Shown: positions 8,562 through 16,450 of the stretch, piece by piece
How positions within the stretch are numbered: the stretch's first letter is position 1
How the letters are laid out: every line of letters starts with the position of its first letter
Made by a program: the position numbers and the translations under genes
Source: a virus
Reading direction: 5' to 3' (one strand)
DNA: 64,000 nucleotides
Virus record (IMG/VR): IMGVR_UViG_3300010367_000050
Coordinates: 1 to 64,000 of that record
The notes under the pieces: model-generated
Seen by the model: the letters and a program-made list of their open reading frames with translations, nothing else
Told to the model about the DNA's origin: nothing
Database searches by the model: none

Positions 8562-9707
8562 CTAACCTTTCTGTGCGTCGAAGTCTTTGATCATCCAAGC
8601 CATATGATACGGTAGAGTTTCCAGGATGCTATTGTAAACATCCACCGCGTTCTTGGACTTTCGGCAATGATACATAAACATGACTCGGAACACAGCTTGC
8701 CAATACTCCGGGACATTGAACCGTCCAAAGAAGTCTTCCAGCATCATGAACTTGCTCTGATAGAAAGCTCCGATGGTACTTGGAGATATGTCCTCTTCCT
8801 TGATGCGTTTCAGCCATTGACGCAATAGCTTTTCAAAGGGATTCCAAGCCTTGACCATGAACAGATCGAATGCCTTCAAATCCCATTCCATGGGAGCCAG
8901 GCCGTCGAACATAGTTCGGCTGACAAAATCCAAGTCAACCTTGCGAGACTCAACGCTCTCTGCCCACCCAATCACAGACTCCAGAGCATCAGGGTAGAGG
9001 TTTTTGTAGTAATGGAGGTTGGAGCACATTACTGTGAATGTTCCAACAGTTAGCCCCAATGACCCAGCAATTAGAGCCTGAAGGTGAACAAACTGGCACA
9101 TATTGTAGGGAGTGCCCCACACGAGGTCATTCGAGCGAATTACTACGACCACATTCAGCTTGCCTTCACGCTGAGAGAAATAGATTATGTTGTTGCAGGG
9201 GTAATCCTTGGAGACGGTGTAGTTGTCCTTTACAACGTCCCACAGGCACACGGCTGCTTGCCTCGTATGCTCGTCACCCTGTATCTTGCGGATCACGTGG
9301 TCCAACTGATCGATCTCAACGGACTCTGGAGCCTGACCGGTGCTTACCAGGTATGGCAGTGACCTCCAGGGTTCTTCACGGTAACCCCAATGACGAACAC
9401 GCTTCCCATAAGCCGCGTTGAAGTATGGGATACCAGGGTCCAAGAACTGGCTAATACTGCTGTTGTAGAATGTAATGAAGTCTGCGCCACCCATTCCCGA
9501 CCACATCCAAACAACTTCCGCCAGGGCAAAGAACGGATTGAGCCTACGGCCAGAGATACACAGAGCCCATTCCTGTGGATGTGTCAGGGTCCACGCCTGG
9601 GGATACGCAGCCTCTATACACTCCTGACCCCTAGGGATTACCAGGTTACCATTGCGTACACGTTGAACTAACTGGGGGTAGACAGTCATAATGTTGCGAG
9701 AAATCAT
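8562..9707 (-). CDS. thymidylate synthase family; likely dUMP hydroxymethylase
   Basis: Transfers a one-carbon unit from methylene-tetrahydrofolate to C5 of a pyrimidine deoxynucleotide. The family core is clear: catalytic Cys171 in DYPCNN, phosphate-binding RSND (191-194), WGTPYN with Asn202, and NLHYYKN. Two details matter. Cys is followed by Asn-Asn rather than the His of ordinary ThyA (PCH), resembling T4 dCMP hydroxymethylase (CTN); Asn202 stands where dUMP-specific enzymes have Asn and dCMP enzymes have Asp. That combination points to a dUMP hydroxymethylase making 5-hydroxymethyl-dUMP, though a thymidylate synthase cannot be ruled out. 381 aa, longer than ThyA, with extra C-terminal helices. 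Confidence 0.8.
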   Translation of the reverse strand: MISRNIMTVYPQLVQRVRNGNLVIPRGQECIEAAYPQAWTLTHPQEWALCISGRRLNPFFALAEVVWMWSGMGGADFITFYNSSISQFLDPGIPYFNAAYGKRVRHWGYREEPWRSLPYLVSTGQAPESVEIDQLDHVIRKIQGDEHTRQAAVCLWDVVKDNYTVSKDYPCNNIIYFSQREGKLNVVVVIRSNDLVWGTPYNMCQFVHLQALIAGSLGLTVGTFTVMCSNLHYYKNLYPDALESVIGWAESVESRKVDLDFVSRTMFDGLAPMEWDLKAFDLFMVKAWNPFEKLLRQWLKRIKEEDISPSTIGAFYQSKFMMLEDFFGRFNVPEYWQAVFRVMFMYHCRKSKNAVDVYNSILETLPYHMAWMIKDFDAQKG

Positions 9708-9761
9708 GTGCTAAGCTTATCCTCTACGATTAGAAACGATTGAACCCCTTAGAGGTTCTAG

Positions 9762-9795
9762 ACACGAATAGCTGCCCTAGGGCAGCTATTCGTGT
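9762..9795. terminator. perfect 34-bp palindrome (hairpin), possible terminator
   Basis: A perfect inverted repeat with 17-base arms centred on CCCTAGGG lies in the only gap of this operon, between the gene at 9813 and the thymidylate-synthase-family gene. In RNA it would give a very stable stem with a CTAG tip. No U-tract follows on either strand, so it may be a factor-dependent terminator, an RNA-processing or stability stem, or a dimer protein-binding site. Confidence 0.55.
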
Positions 9796-9812
9796 AGTCT
9801 GATTGGAATGAT

Positions 9813-10100
9813 TTAGGTGGTCTTTTCTTCCTGTTCGTCAGCCTCTTCGGACTCAGGCACGGCAGGCTGTTCCATCTGTTCGCGATCTGCGGCTGTCGCC
9901 ACGTCACCAAGGTCAGTGATAAACTTAGGGAACTTGGACAGGGCGGATTGAATGGAGCCGTTGATTGCTGTAGCCAACTCCGGACTGATCTGTTGTCCGT
10001 TTGACAATTGAGCGCGCAGGGTGGCAATATCGCCGCTTACACGAGCCAACTCAGAGGATGCCTCGGTACACACACTGATTACTTTCTGTACATTTGCCAT
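9813..10100 (-). CDS. small acidic helical protein, unknown
   Basis: 95 aa. The first two thirds look like an amphipathic helix pair (SSELARVSGDIATLRAQLS...), the last third is Glu/Pro-rich and acidic. No family recognised. It lies in the base-modification operon five bases after the stop of the 10106 gene and before the palindrome at 9762. The overlapping open frame at 9758-10027 is a Ser/Pro-rich shadow. Confidence 0.65.
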   Translation of the reverse strand: MANVQKVISVCTEASSELARVSGDIATLRAQLSNGQQISPELATAINGSIQSALSKFPKFITDLGDVATAADREQMEQPAVPESEEADEQEEKTT

Positions 10101-10105
10101 GGAAT

Positions 10106-11095
10106 TTATCCTTTCAATCTGTTGAACGTTTTGCTTCCCGGCTTGGCTTTCGCCGTGAACTTATTGCGAGGTCGCCCCGTTTCGTTCAAGGCCTTGAAGT
10201 ATTTGAAACACTCGCATAAACAATGCTCAATGTTTCGCAACGTTAGGTCTCTTCCGAGATACGCAATGGAATCAAACGGAAGATTTAGGCGCTTGAATTC
10301 TCTCTTCTGTATGAATCTTAGGACACGGATCATACCATCGCAATCGCCCGTAGGTAGACCCTCAAAGATGAATTTCAATCCTCGCTGGCATCCAGGTCCA
10401 GGGTTCACCCACTCATCCTCACTAAGATTGTTCCATTTGGCATAGGATATATCCACGGCGATCTCATACGCCAAGAACGGACCAATGCCAGGAAACTTGG
10501 TGAGAGCCTTGTGGATTACCTCCAGAGACTTAGCCTTCTTGATGATATTCATCAACGCGGGTAGACCCTTGAAGACACCCTTGAAAATGTATTCAAACCT
10601 CTCCAACTTGTCCTTGCCAGGGAAATGCTCATAGGCACACACCATATGGGCGTCTGTGTACAGGGGCTGGCCCTTCACCATGGCACAACGCCAAATATCA
10701 AAACATTCATAGTGTTTCCAGGACCACACTGGATTATCCGGAGTGCCAGACCTTGCGTAGATGTTCTGGTACCCTACAAGCTGGTAGGTGCTGATACGAT
10801 TGAACATCCTATATATGATGATGTTGAACACATCCTCCATCGGAGTACCTTTTCCAAGGATATTGTCAATCAAGAACAAGGTGCCACGGTCAAGTTCGCG
10901 GTACACGTTGGTGAACTTGTACTCCTTGAGAATAGGATCATCTGTCCACGGCGCAGGCTGCTCAAGCTTGAACCTCTTGTACCAAATCATATGGCGTTGG
11001 AAGATGAATTTCCAAAACAAGTCCAGGTTCTTTTGGTTTACAACAACGCCCTTATCAGCCAAGGCCTGAGCAATAACATTCGTGAGAGTCGCCAT
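10106..11095 (-). CDS. DNA base hypermodification protein (5-hmdU kinase helical domain family)
   Basis: Belongs to the family described as 5-hmdU DNA kinase helical domain or alpha-glutamyl/putrescinyl-thymine pyrophosphorylase clade, found in phages with hypermodified thymine. The signature runs FWKFIFQRHMIWYKR, PAPWTDDPIL, YKFTNVYRELDRG (residues 24-71); a helix-hairpin-helix KFPGIGPFLAYEIAVDI at 200-216 recalls DNA glycosylases and should grip DNA; NPGPGCQRG follows. In related phages this domain is joined to a P-loop kinase that phosphorylates 5-hydroxymethyluracil in DNA. Here the kinase is the separate gene just upstream, joined by a TGATG overlap. Role is by family and context. Confidence 0.8.
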   Translation of the reverse strand: MATLTNVIAQALADKGVVVNQKNLDLFWKFIFQRHMIWYKRFKLEQPAPWTDDPILKEYKFTNVYRELDRGTLFLIDNILGKGTPMEDVFNIIIYRMFNRISTYQLVGYQNIYARSGTPDNPVWSWKHYECFDIWRCAMVKGQPLYTDAHMVCAYEHFPGKDKLERFEYIFKGVFKGLPALMNIIKKAKSLEVIHKALTKFPGIGPFLAYEIAVDISYAKWNNLSEDEWVNPGPGCQRGLKFIFEGLPTGDCDGMIRVLRFIQKREFKRLNLPFDSIAYLGRDLTLRNIEHCLCECFKYFKALNETGRPRNKFTAKAKPGSKTFNRLKG

Positions 11096-11781
11096 CAGAA
11101 CAATCCTTTCAGTTCAGGATACAGTTCCAGGAACTTCTGGAACACTTCCTGTTTCGATCCAGTAGTATCAAGGACTGTACAAGGCACGAGTCCTTCATCC
11201 AGGTAGTGCTGTAGATGTTTGGCTGAGTTTTGATACTTCTGCCTCACCATCTCCTCGTTGATGGACTTACCGCCGTTGCGACTCTGGATACGACGCAGGC
11301 ATTCCTTGAACTTGGTGCCCATGAAACAAAAACTCAACTCTCTGGTGTGTATAGCTCGGAATTCCAACATAATCCTGTAGAAGGTCTCGCGGATGTCTCC
11401 AACAATCACGCCCTCGTACAGAATGTGCACATCCTTTCTCCACAGGTGTTTCAACACATCCTTTACAACCTGAGTGTTTCCGAGAGAATCACACCCGCCA
11501 CAATTGGTGAGATAGGTTCCAATCAAAGCTGTGTTGAACTTGCGGCAATATACTCCAACTGGCTTGACATCATTCTTAGACATAGTCAGGAACGTCCAGG
11601 ACTGATCATTATCGATCATCTGCATAGGGACAGTAGACTTACCGCTACCGTTAGTACCCTTCAGATTGATAGCCAGCCTGTGGTAGGTCGAGGCTTTGTC
11701 CAAGTCTTGAATACGCTTGACCTTTCGCAGATCATACTGCTGGAGCCACCCTTCGCTGTCTCTACTGCTTGATCTTCGCAT
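11095..11781 (-). CDS. P-loop nucleotide/DNA-base kinase, probable 5-hmdU DNA kinase
   Basis: P-loop NTPase with Walker A GTNGSGKST at residues 42-50, a hydrophobic strand ahead of it and a DVHILYEGVIVGD strand later that could carry the Walker B acid. In thymidine-hypermodifying phages such a kinase activates 5-hydroxymethyl-dU in DNA by (pyro)phosphorylation so that an amino acid or amine can replace the leaving group. The gene overlaps the amidotransferase-fusion gene by 20 bases and couples to the helical-domain gene by TGATG, so the two may act as one enzyme. Other P-loop kinases (deoxynucleotide kinases) are the alternative. Confidence 0.7.
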   Translation of the reverse strand: MRRSSSRDSEGWLQQYDLRKVKRIQDLDKASTYHRLAINLKGTNGSGKSTVPMQMIDNDQSWTFLTMSKNDVKPVGVYCRKFNTALIGTYLTNCGGCDSLGNTQVVKDVLKHLWRKDVHILYEGVIVGDIRETFYRIMLEFRAIHTRELSFCFMGTKFKECLRRIQSRNGGKSINEEMVRQKYQNSAKHLQHYLDEGLVPCTVLDTTGSKQEVFQKFLELYPELKGLF

Positions 11782-13693
11782 CTGTGATCTCCGTCTTGGG
11801 TAGCAGTCCGCGCTTGATCATAGGCCATGTACCAATCATGTGACCTGTTTCAATCAAAGTCTTTCTCCATTTGGCAACCACTTTCAACCTCTGCGGTGAG
11901 GCGTACTCTCCAAGGTACTCCCACGGCATAGTCTCCCGCCGGAATTGCCATAGCACCTTCCAGTCAACTCCGCTTGCTATTTCTTCATTCTCCATCTGCA
12001 GAATCTCGTCTGCCATGCGGTCCAGGTAGTATCCCAGGTACCGCCCATTGGCGAAGAAACCCTTGTAAGCGCACAAGCAGGATTCCATAAACCAGTGATC
12101 AACCTTGACGCTTGGATACTCATGCCTCAACTCGGCCATCAAACAATCGAGCTCAGCTTCCAGGTAGCTCCAATGTTGTTTCTGTAAGGTAGCCTTTGCC
12201 CAATCTGGTTTCTCCAACACGTAGCATAGTCCTGCCCGTGGAGAGCTTGCCTCTTTGAGAAACACGGTATCGGCCTCCATCGGTAAGCCCATACACCGGG
12301 CTAGGCACTCCGTGTATATGTAAACCGAGTACCTTCCAAAGCGCAACAATTTCGTGAGGGCTTGTGTTACTTGATGGAAGTTCTGGACGGGAGTTCCCTT
12401 CAACATTCGGCCAAAGAATTCGTCTTGAGACGTGGGGGTTTGCGATCCAATCAGGTCTATGTAGCTCTTGACCATCTGAACAAAGTGGCCTTTCTCATAC
12501 TTGCGATCTTTGTTGTACCGTAGCTGCCTCCAGTTTTGATCGTGCCATCGCTGGAGCCGTCCCAGGTCCACCTTCTCAAACTCAGGGAACTCTTGCATTA
12601 CATAGAACACTGTGCCAGGGTGATAGAATACACCATACAAGAAGCAAGCCCAGTATTCTTGAGACTTGGACAACTCGTACCGTTGGAACAAGTAGTTCAT
12701 CAGCGGGTAGTTGGGATCAATCTCCCATGATCGAATAGCTGCAGCTGAATATCTCTTGAAGGATTCGCGCTTGTTTTTCCGGTGGTCTCCGGCCTTAGCT
12801 TCCGGGTTGTCGAGGTTCAAATCGGAGCCTCTCAACGTAATCTCAGAGTTATTGAGAAACGCTCGGTCGATAAGCTTAGGACGGAAAAACGTCACGTCTG
12901 GAGCGTGGGGCACATCAAACGTGTAAGCGCCATTCTCCGCTTCATAATTGAGCTGCCCCAGCTTACAGATCGTGTACGGGTCCAATTTACCCCACGCCGC
13001 AGCCTCGTGTAAACTCTTCCATTTCATCTTACTGAACGCACGAGACAATATGTCTTCCGTGGATCCAAACCCGTGCATCCCATAGTTGGGAACTTCAAAC
13101 ACCCATAGCGGTCGAATATGATCCCGTGTTAGCAAGATATCGCCGTTGGATTGTAGCAAAGCCAAGGCAAATATGGGAGTATCCACTTTGTACAAGGTAC
13201 GCAGAGCAGCAGCTAACACATCCTCTGGCTCATACTCGTCATTGCCAGAGGAATACAACTTGTCCCAAATCTTCTCCATTTTGGCAAGGATGACCTCACT
13301 GTCATTCTCTGTCTTAGTCTGTACCTTATACAATTTCTGGAACTCATCCTTGGTAGCCATAGACACTAGCCCGTTGTGAGCCAATGACATAGTGCCGTAC
13401 GTGATGGGCTGGTTGTTCCAGTTATTGGAGGCATCACCGCTGGTGGAGTACCGGCAATGAGCTATCATAGACGTGGGCCGTTCATCCTTGATCTGCTTCC
13501 ACTTATCTGACTTGATAAAATCTTCAGCGGGCATGGGAGCTTTAGCAGCTACAACCTTTGTACCGCGTACCCACGAGACTCCCGTGGCGTGCTTGCCCCT
13601 GATCTGGCTCTGTACCAGCAGGTGCTCGAATACTTCAAACGCTTTGTCCAGATTACCGCCTGGGGCTAACTTGAAACCAGCTATTCCACACAT
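11762..13693 (-). CDS. class II glutamine amidotransferase fused to amino-acid:DNA transferase-like domain
   Basis: Start is ATG 13693, with GGGAG upstream, because this places Cys at position 2 (MCGIAGF), the N-terminal nucleophile of class II amidotransferases. The amidotransferase runs to about residue 240 with RGKHATGVSW, AHCRYSTSGD, LAHNGLVS and ENDSE, all family marks for glutamine hydrolysis. The C-terminal ~330 residues (EYWACFLYGVFYHPGTVF ... FGRYSVYIYTECL ... GLCYVL) look like the amino-acid:DNA transferase domain that attaches amino acids to pyrophosphorylated 5-hydroxymethyl-dU. The fusion suggests ammonia or glutamine-derived nitrogen goes to the base; this is inference. 643 aa. 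Nothing resembling an asparagine-synthase ATPase domain is present. Confidence 0.75.
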   Translation of the reverse strand: MCGIAGFKLAPGGNLDKAFEVFEHLLVQSQIRGKHATGVSWVRGTKVVAAKAPMPAEDFIKSDKWKQIKDERPTSMIAHCRYSTSGDASNNWNNQPITYGTMSLAHNGLVSMATKDEFQKLYKVQTKTENDSEVILAKMEKIWDKLYSSGNDEYEPEDVLAAALRTLYKVDTPIFALALLQSNGDILLTRDHIRPLWVFEVPNYGMHGFGSTEDILSRAFSKMKWKSLHEAAAWGKLDPYTICKLGQLNYEAENGAYTFDVPHAPDVTFFRPKLIDRAFLNNSEITLRGSDLNLDNPEAKAGDHRKNKRESFKRYSAAAIRSWEIDPNYPLMNYLFQRYELSKSQEYWACFLYGVFYHPGTVFYVMQEFPEFEKVDLGRLQRWHDQNWRQLRYNKDRKYEKGHFVQMVKSYIDLIGSQTPTSQDEFFGRMLKGTPVQNFHQVTQALTKLLRFGRYSVYIYTECLARCMGLPMEADTVFLKEASSPRAGLCYVLEKPDWAKATLQKQHWSYLEAELDCLMAELRHEYPSVKVDHWFMESCLCAYKGFFANGRYLGYYLDRMADEILQMENEEIASGVDWKVLWQFRRETMPWEYLGEYASPQRLKVVAKWRKTLIETGHMIGTWPMIKRGLLPKTEITDAKIKQ

Positions 13694-13713
13694 GCTCTCT
13701 CCCAAATAGCAAA

Positions 13714-13742
13714 AGTGGGGAGCCTGTTTTGGTCTCCCCACT
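13714..13742 (-). terminator. rho-independent terminator
   Basis: Nine-base inverted repeat AGTGGGGAG/CTCCCCACT with an 11-base loop; on the minus strand it is followed by TTTTGC. It lies between the stop of the gene at 13775 and the amidotransferase start only 20 bases further on, leaving no room for a promoter between them. It may therefore be a partial terminator that lowers expression of the modification genes. Confidence 0.75.
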
Positions 13743-13774
13743 TCACTCACGACTTCCTGCCGGCGCGAATCGAA

Positions 13775-14785
13775 CTACTTGCCGCCCAGGGCCTTCTTGA
13801 CTTCCATCACGCGCCGCATGTGGTCGATTCGGGCATCGCCCTTCTCTTCCACCTTCAGCTTGAGCTGCTTGGTGAACTTCGCCGAAACCTTGTACTTGTC
13901 TTCGCCCTTCACAGCGTCCAGAGCGTCCTGGAACTCCTGCTGCTTGGCATTGAGCTTCGGCTTTTCCTTCTTGGGCTTCTCGGCCTTGGCCGGAGCAGCG
14001 GTCTCCTTGGTCTTACCCGCAGACTTCTTGGACTTGGGAGCTTCCTCCTCTTCCTCATCCTCATCTTCTGCGTCGTCCTCGGTCTCCTCAGCCTCTTCTT
14101 CGTCGGCCTCAAGCTCCTCGTCTTCGCCCTCGGTCTCCTCGTCAAGCTCCAGTTCGTCGTCAATCTCTTCGGGTTCCGGCTTGCTCTTTGCTTTCGCCAT
14201 GTCGACAGTCTCCTTGGTTTTCACCTTTTGGTTCGTCGTGTTCACGGTCACGATACGAAGTTTGCCGTTGTACACAATGAGCGATACCTTGTCACCGGAA
14301 GTCAAGGCTTTGGCTATTTGCCCGCTCTTGCGCGTAATAACATCAGACACCGTGTCGGGATTGTCCTTAGACACCTTGTACGATGGCTTGATCTGGACCA
14401 AGCTAACAGCACCATCACTGTTACCTGAATTCCTTGAACCGCACTTACTGCGGCACAAAACTCTGTCGAGACACGCCGCACACTCTTCCGTGGTCTTGTC
14501 GTAGAATTTTCCAAAACAACCCGGAATAACTGACGTGCCTGGCATATGTGCTCCTAAAATCTGTGCAATCTTGAAGCCCTCCGCAGCTTTGTGCGTGTGA
14601 ATCCAACGCATCAACACAATTGAAGGCTTCCTTGGAATCCCTTTCGACAGCATGCTATCAATCACGCTGTCTAACTGCTTGGAGTCCATATTGTCATGGG
14701 CAATTCCGCCTAACTCATAGACAATCCCACGAAGCACGAATGATCGTTGCGCTTCTACTTGGATGTCCGATACCGGCTGTCCCAT
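13775..14785 (-). CDS. acidic Lys/Glu-rich protein with Cys cluster, unknown
   Basis: 336 aa in three parts: an N-terminal globular part (1-100), a Cys-rich knuckle (CFGKFYDKTTEECAACLD, then LCRSKC) that could bind metal, and a very long acidic linker of Glu/Asp repeats ending in a basic helical tail (LNAKQQEFQDALDAVKG). Not recognised. It overlaps the sigma-factor gene by 31 bases, has AAGGAG upstream, and is followed by a terminator. The mix of acidic linker and DNA-oriented neighbours suggests a nucleic-acid transaction role, but this is a guess. Confidence 0.65.
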   Translation of the reverse strand: MGQPVSDIQVEAQRSFVLRGIVYELGGIAHDNMDSKQLDSVIDSMLSKGIPRKPSIVLMRWIHTHKAAEGFKIAQILGAHMPGTSVIPGCFGKFYDKTTEECAACLDRVLCRSKCGSRNSGNSDGAVSLVQIKPSYKVSKDNPDTVSDVITRKSGQIAKALTSGDKVSLIVYNGKLRIVTVNTTNQKVKTKETVDMAKAKSKPEPEEIDDELELDEETEGEDEELEADEEEAEETEDDAEDEDEEEEEAPKSKKSAGKTKETAAPAKAEKPKKEKPKLNAKQQEFQDALDAVKGEDKYKVSAKFTKQLKLKVEEKGDARIDHMRRVMEVKKALGGK

Positions 14786-15354
14786 GCTAACTGTAACTCC
14801 TTCATTACCCTTTTGGTCTTACTCGGTGTAAATCCCAAAACTTGTCCCACCAACTTGTGGGTTATCTTCTGTGGAATCCTGACGGTCATGCCCTGCGACC
14901 GTAAGTGTTCCCGTCTCATCCGCTGTATGTTGTGAAGGTGGTACACTGCGGGCGTTGGATTCAATAACAACTCCAACATGTTTACAGCATCACTACTCAA
15001 CCCTTCAACAAAAGCGTCTCTACAATGATCCGAGTATAAATCGAGGAACGCATCATAACCCCTCACCTCGGTAACTTTTTCTACATCAACCTCTACATCA
15101 ATTACAGCAATCTCTGCCCTGCTCTCCCGGTACATGTCTCTGAACATATTGTACAAAGATGTCCGAAAGATAGCATCAAGTACCACACCAGTTTTGTCTT
15201 TGTATCTAGCCGATGTGTAAATCTCGTAAAGCTTGATTACCCCTTCTTGAAACAGGTCATCGGCCTCTTGACCGTGTATGCTGACCTTGAACTTGTGAGC
15301 CATGTACCAGATATGTTTTTCGAGTCTCTTCAGTGCTACATCAAACCCGGTCAC
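14755..15354 (-). CDS. sigma-70-like RNA polymerase sigma factor
   Basis: Directs host RNA polymerase to phage promoters. Region 2 pattern: MAHKFKVSIHGQEADDLFQEGVIKLYE, with the typical D-D-L-x-Q-E-G and following aromatic helix, then LYNMFRDMYRESRAE. The C-terminal region 4-like helix-turn-helix is THKLVGQVLGFTPSKTKRVMKEL. Start is GTG 15354. Length 199 aa is normal for a small phage/ECF-type sigma. A second, longer sigma-like protein lies at 52981, so this phage may use stage-specific sigma factors. Confidence 0.8.
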   Translation of the reverse strand: MTGFDVALKRLEKHIWYMAHKFKVSIHGQEADDLFQEGVIKLYEIYTSARYKDKTGVVLDAIFRTSLYNMFRDMYRESRAEIAVIDVEVDVEKVTEVRGYDAFLDLYSDHCRDAFVEGLSSDAVNMLELLLNPTPAVYHLHNIQRMRREHLRSQGMTVRIPQKITHKLVGQVLGFTPSKTKRVMKELQLAWDSRYRTSK

Positions 15355-15430
15355 CGGCTCTCTCCATCTCCTCTTGCAACTCCCTTAGTATCTCCGTGTT
15401 GCACCTGCAAGTAAAGCCCTCTTGGGCCAT
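15341..15430 (-). CDS. possible 29-aa micro-ORF
   Basis: ATG 15430 opens a 29-codon frame (MAQEGFTCRCNTEI...) in the gap between primase and sigma factor, ending inside the sigma start. It carries a CxC motif but has no ribosome-binding site, so support is weak. Without it the 97-base gap holds nothing recognisable. Confidence 0.2.
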   Translation of the reverse strand: MAQEGFTCRCNTEILRELQEEMERAGDRV

Positions 15431-15451
15431 TGGGAGAAAGAAATCGCTCAA

Positions 15452-16450
15452 CTACAAATTAGTTGCACGTTTTCGTCGGACTACGACATTGTGTTCTAAG
15501 CAATAACGTATGTGCGCCTCTTTGGAATAGGTAATGGCGTTTCTGAATGATTCGTTTAGGACTTTCTTGGTTACTTCGTTTGGGTCTCCCGTGGTCAGGA
15601 AGCTTAGCAGGGTTGTCTTATACGCACTCAGCTGCTCCGCTATCTCCCAAGTGAATCTCTCCGCACCTGGGTCCAATAGCACTACAAATATGGATGCGTC
15701 AAGTTGAACCAGCTTGGACAATTGTCTCGCACTGAGGCGCTGCCCATTGATCCCAACAGCCTGGGCTCCCACTCCAAGTGCGCTGCCCCACGACTCCGTA
15801 ATGACAACCAAAGGTAATGTCTCCACTCCGTCGTAATTGAAAATGACTTCGGACTTTCCATTAGGGAAATCATCCATGGGAGGATTGAGAATCTTTTTCT
15901 TCGGGTCGGCAGTTCCTGTAAAGTCACGGGCTTGCCAATATACCAATCGACCTTCTTCAAACGTGGGTACGATGATTCTGTTCGCATATCGGCCTGTAGC
16001 ACAATAGCCAAACTCCATTCGCATAAGCATCTCGATATCAAACCCTCGACCTTCAAGGTATTTGATGGCTTTCTTGCCGACAACAGAGTTGCGTCCGTCC
16101 CTGAGTGATCTATACTCATCTGGAAAATTGACCTCCTTCAATTGCTTCTCAAGCTGGCCCCCACCTAACAATGCCTCAATTACAGAATCTCTGAATCCAA
16201 CACGATGACGCTCTTCAGCCCTGAAGTCAGCCAGGAACTGTTCGATTGACTGAAGTGGAATCCCGGCTAGGTGTCTAGCTATGTCTTGAACCCTAACAGT
16301 GCGTTCACACTTGACACACCAACCAACGGCTTTGTCTGTGTTGAAGTAAATCTTGTCTTGATCACAAACCCAACAATGGACTATGTACTCGCTCCCTTTG
16401 GGAGTTTGTTTACCACCGACAGTACTGAGAAGTTCGGATAGCCCCTTCAT
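15452..16450 (-). CDS. DnaG-like primase
   Basis: Makes RNA primers at the fork. The N-terminal zinc ribbon is CWVCDQDKIYF...GWCVKCERT. A TOPRIM-like core follows: LPLVVITESWGSALGVGAQ supplies the Glu, then IFVVLLDPGAE the D-x-G strand. The region with GYCATGRYANRIIVPTF matches the DnaG polymerase core (R-x-I-x-P). 332 aa, shorter than bacterial DnaG and lacking a helicase-binding domain. It ends 3 bases past the start of its neighbour helicase gene, with an ATGA-type overlap; the two should act together. Confidence 0.85.
   Translation of the reverse strand: MKGLSELLSTVGGKQTPKGSEYIVHCWVCDQDKIYFNTDKAVGWCVKCERTVRVQDIARHLAGIPLQSIEQFLADFRAEERHRVGFRDSVIEALLGGGQLEKQLKEVNFPDEYRSLRDGRNSVVGKKAIKYLEGRGFDIEMLMRMEFGYCATGRYANRIIVPTFEEGRLVYWQARDFTGTADPKKKILNPPMDDFPNGKSEVIFNYDGVETLPLVVITESWGSALGVGAQAVGINGQRLSARQLSKLVQLDASIFVVLLDPGAERFTWEIAEQLSAYKTTLLSFLTTGDPNEVTKKVLNESFRNAITYSKEAHIRYCLEHNVVVRRKRATNL

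Noticed and set aside
9758-10027. 89-codon minus frame overlapping 9813-10100
   Set aside because: Ser/Pro-rich shadow; extends through the palindrome; the other frame has an operon-consistent start.
13740-13790. GTTCGATTC stretch resembling a tRNA T-arm (minus strand)
   Set aside because: The flanking bases do not form a T-stem, and no acceptor or anticodon stem is present. Coincidental, or at best an old tRNA fragment.
13715-14504. Plus-strand Ser/Leu-rich frames opposite the acidic gene
   Set aside because: Generated by the complement of Glu/Asp codons; no motif or start signal.
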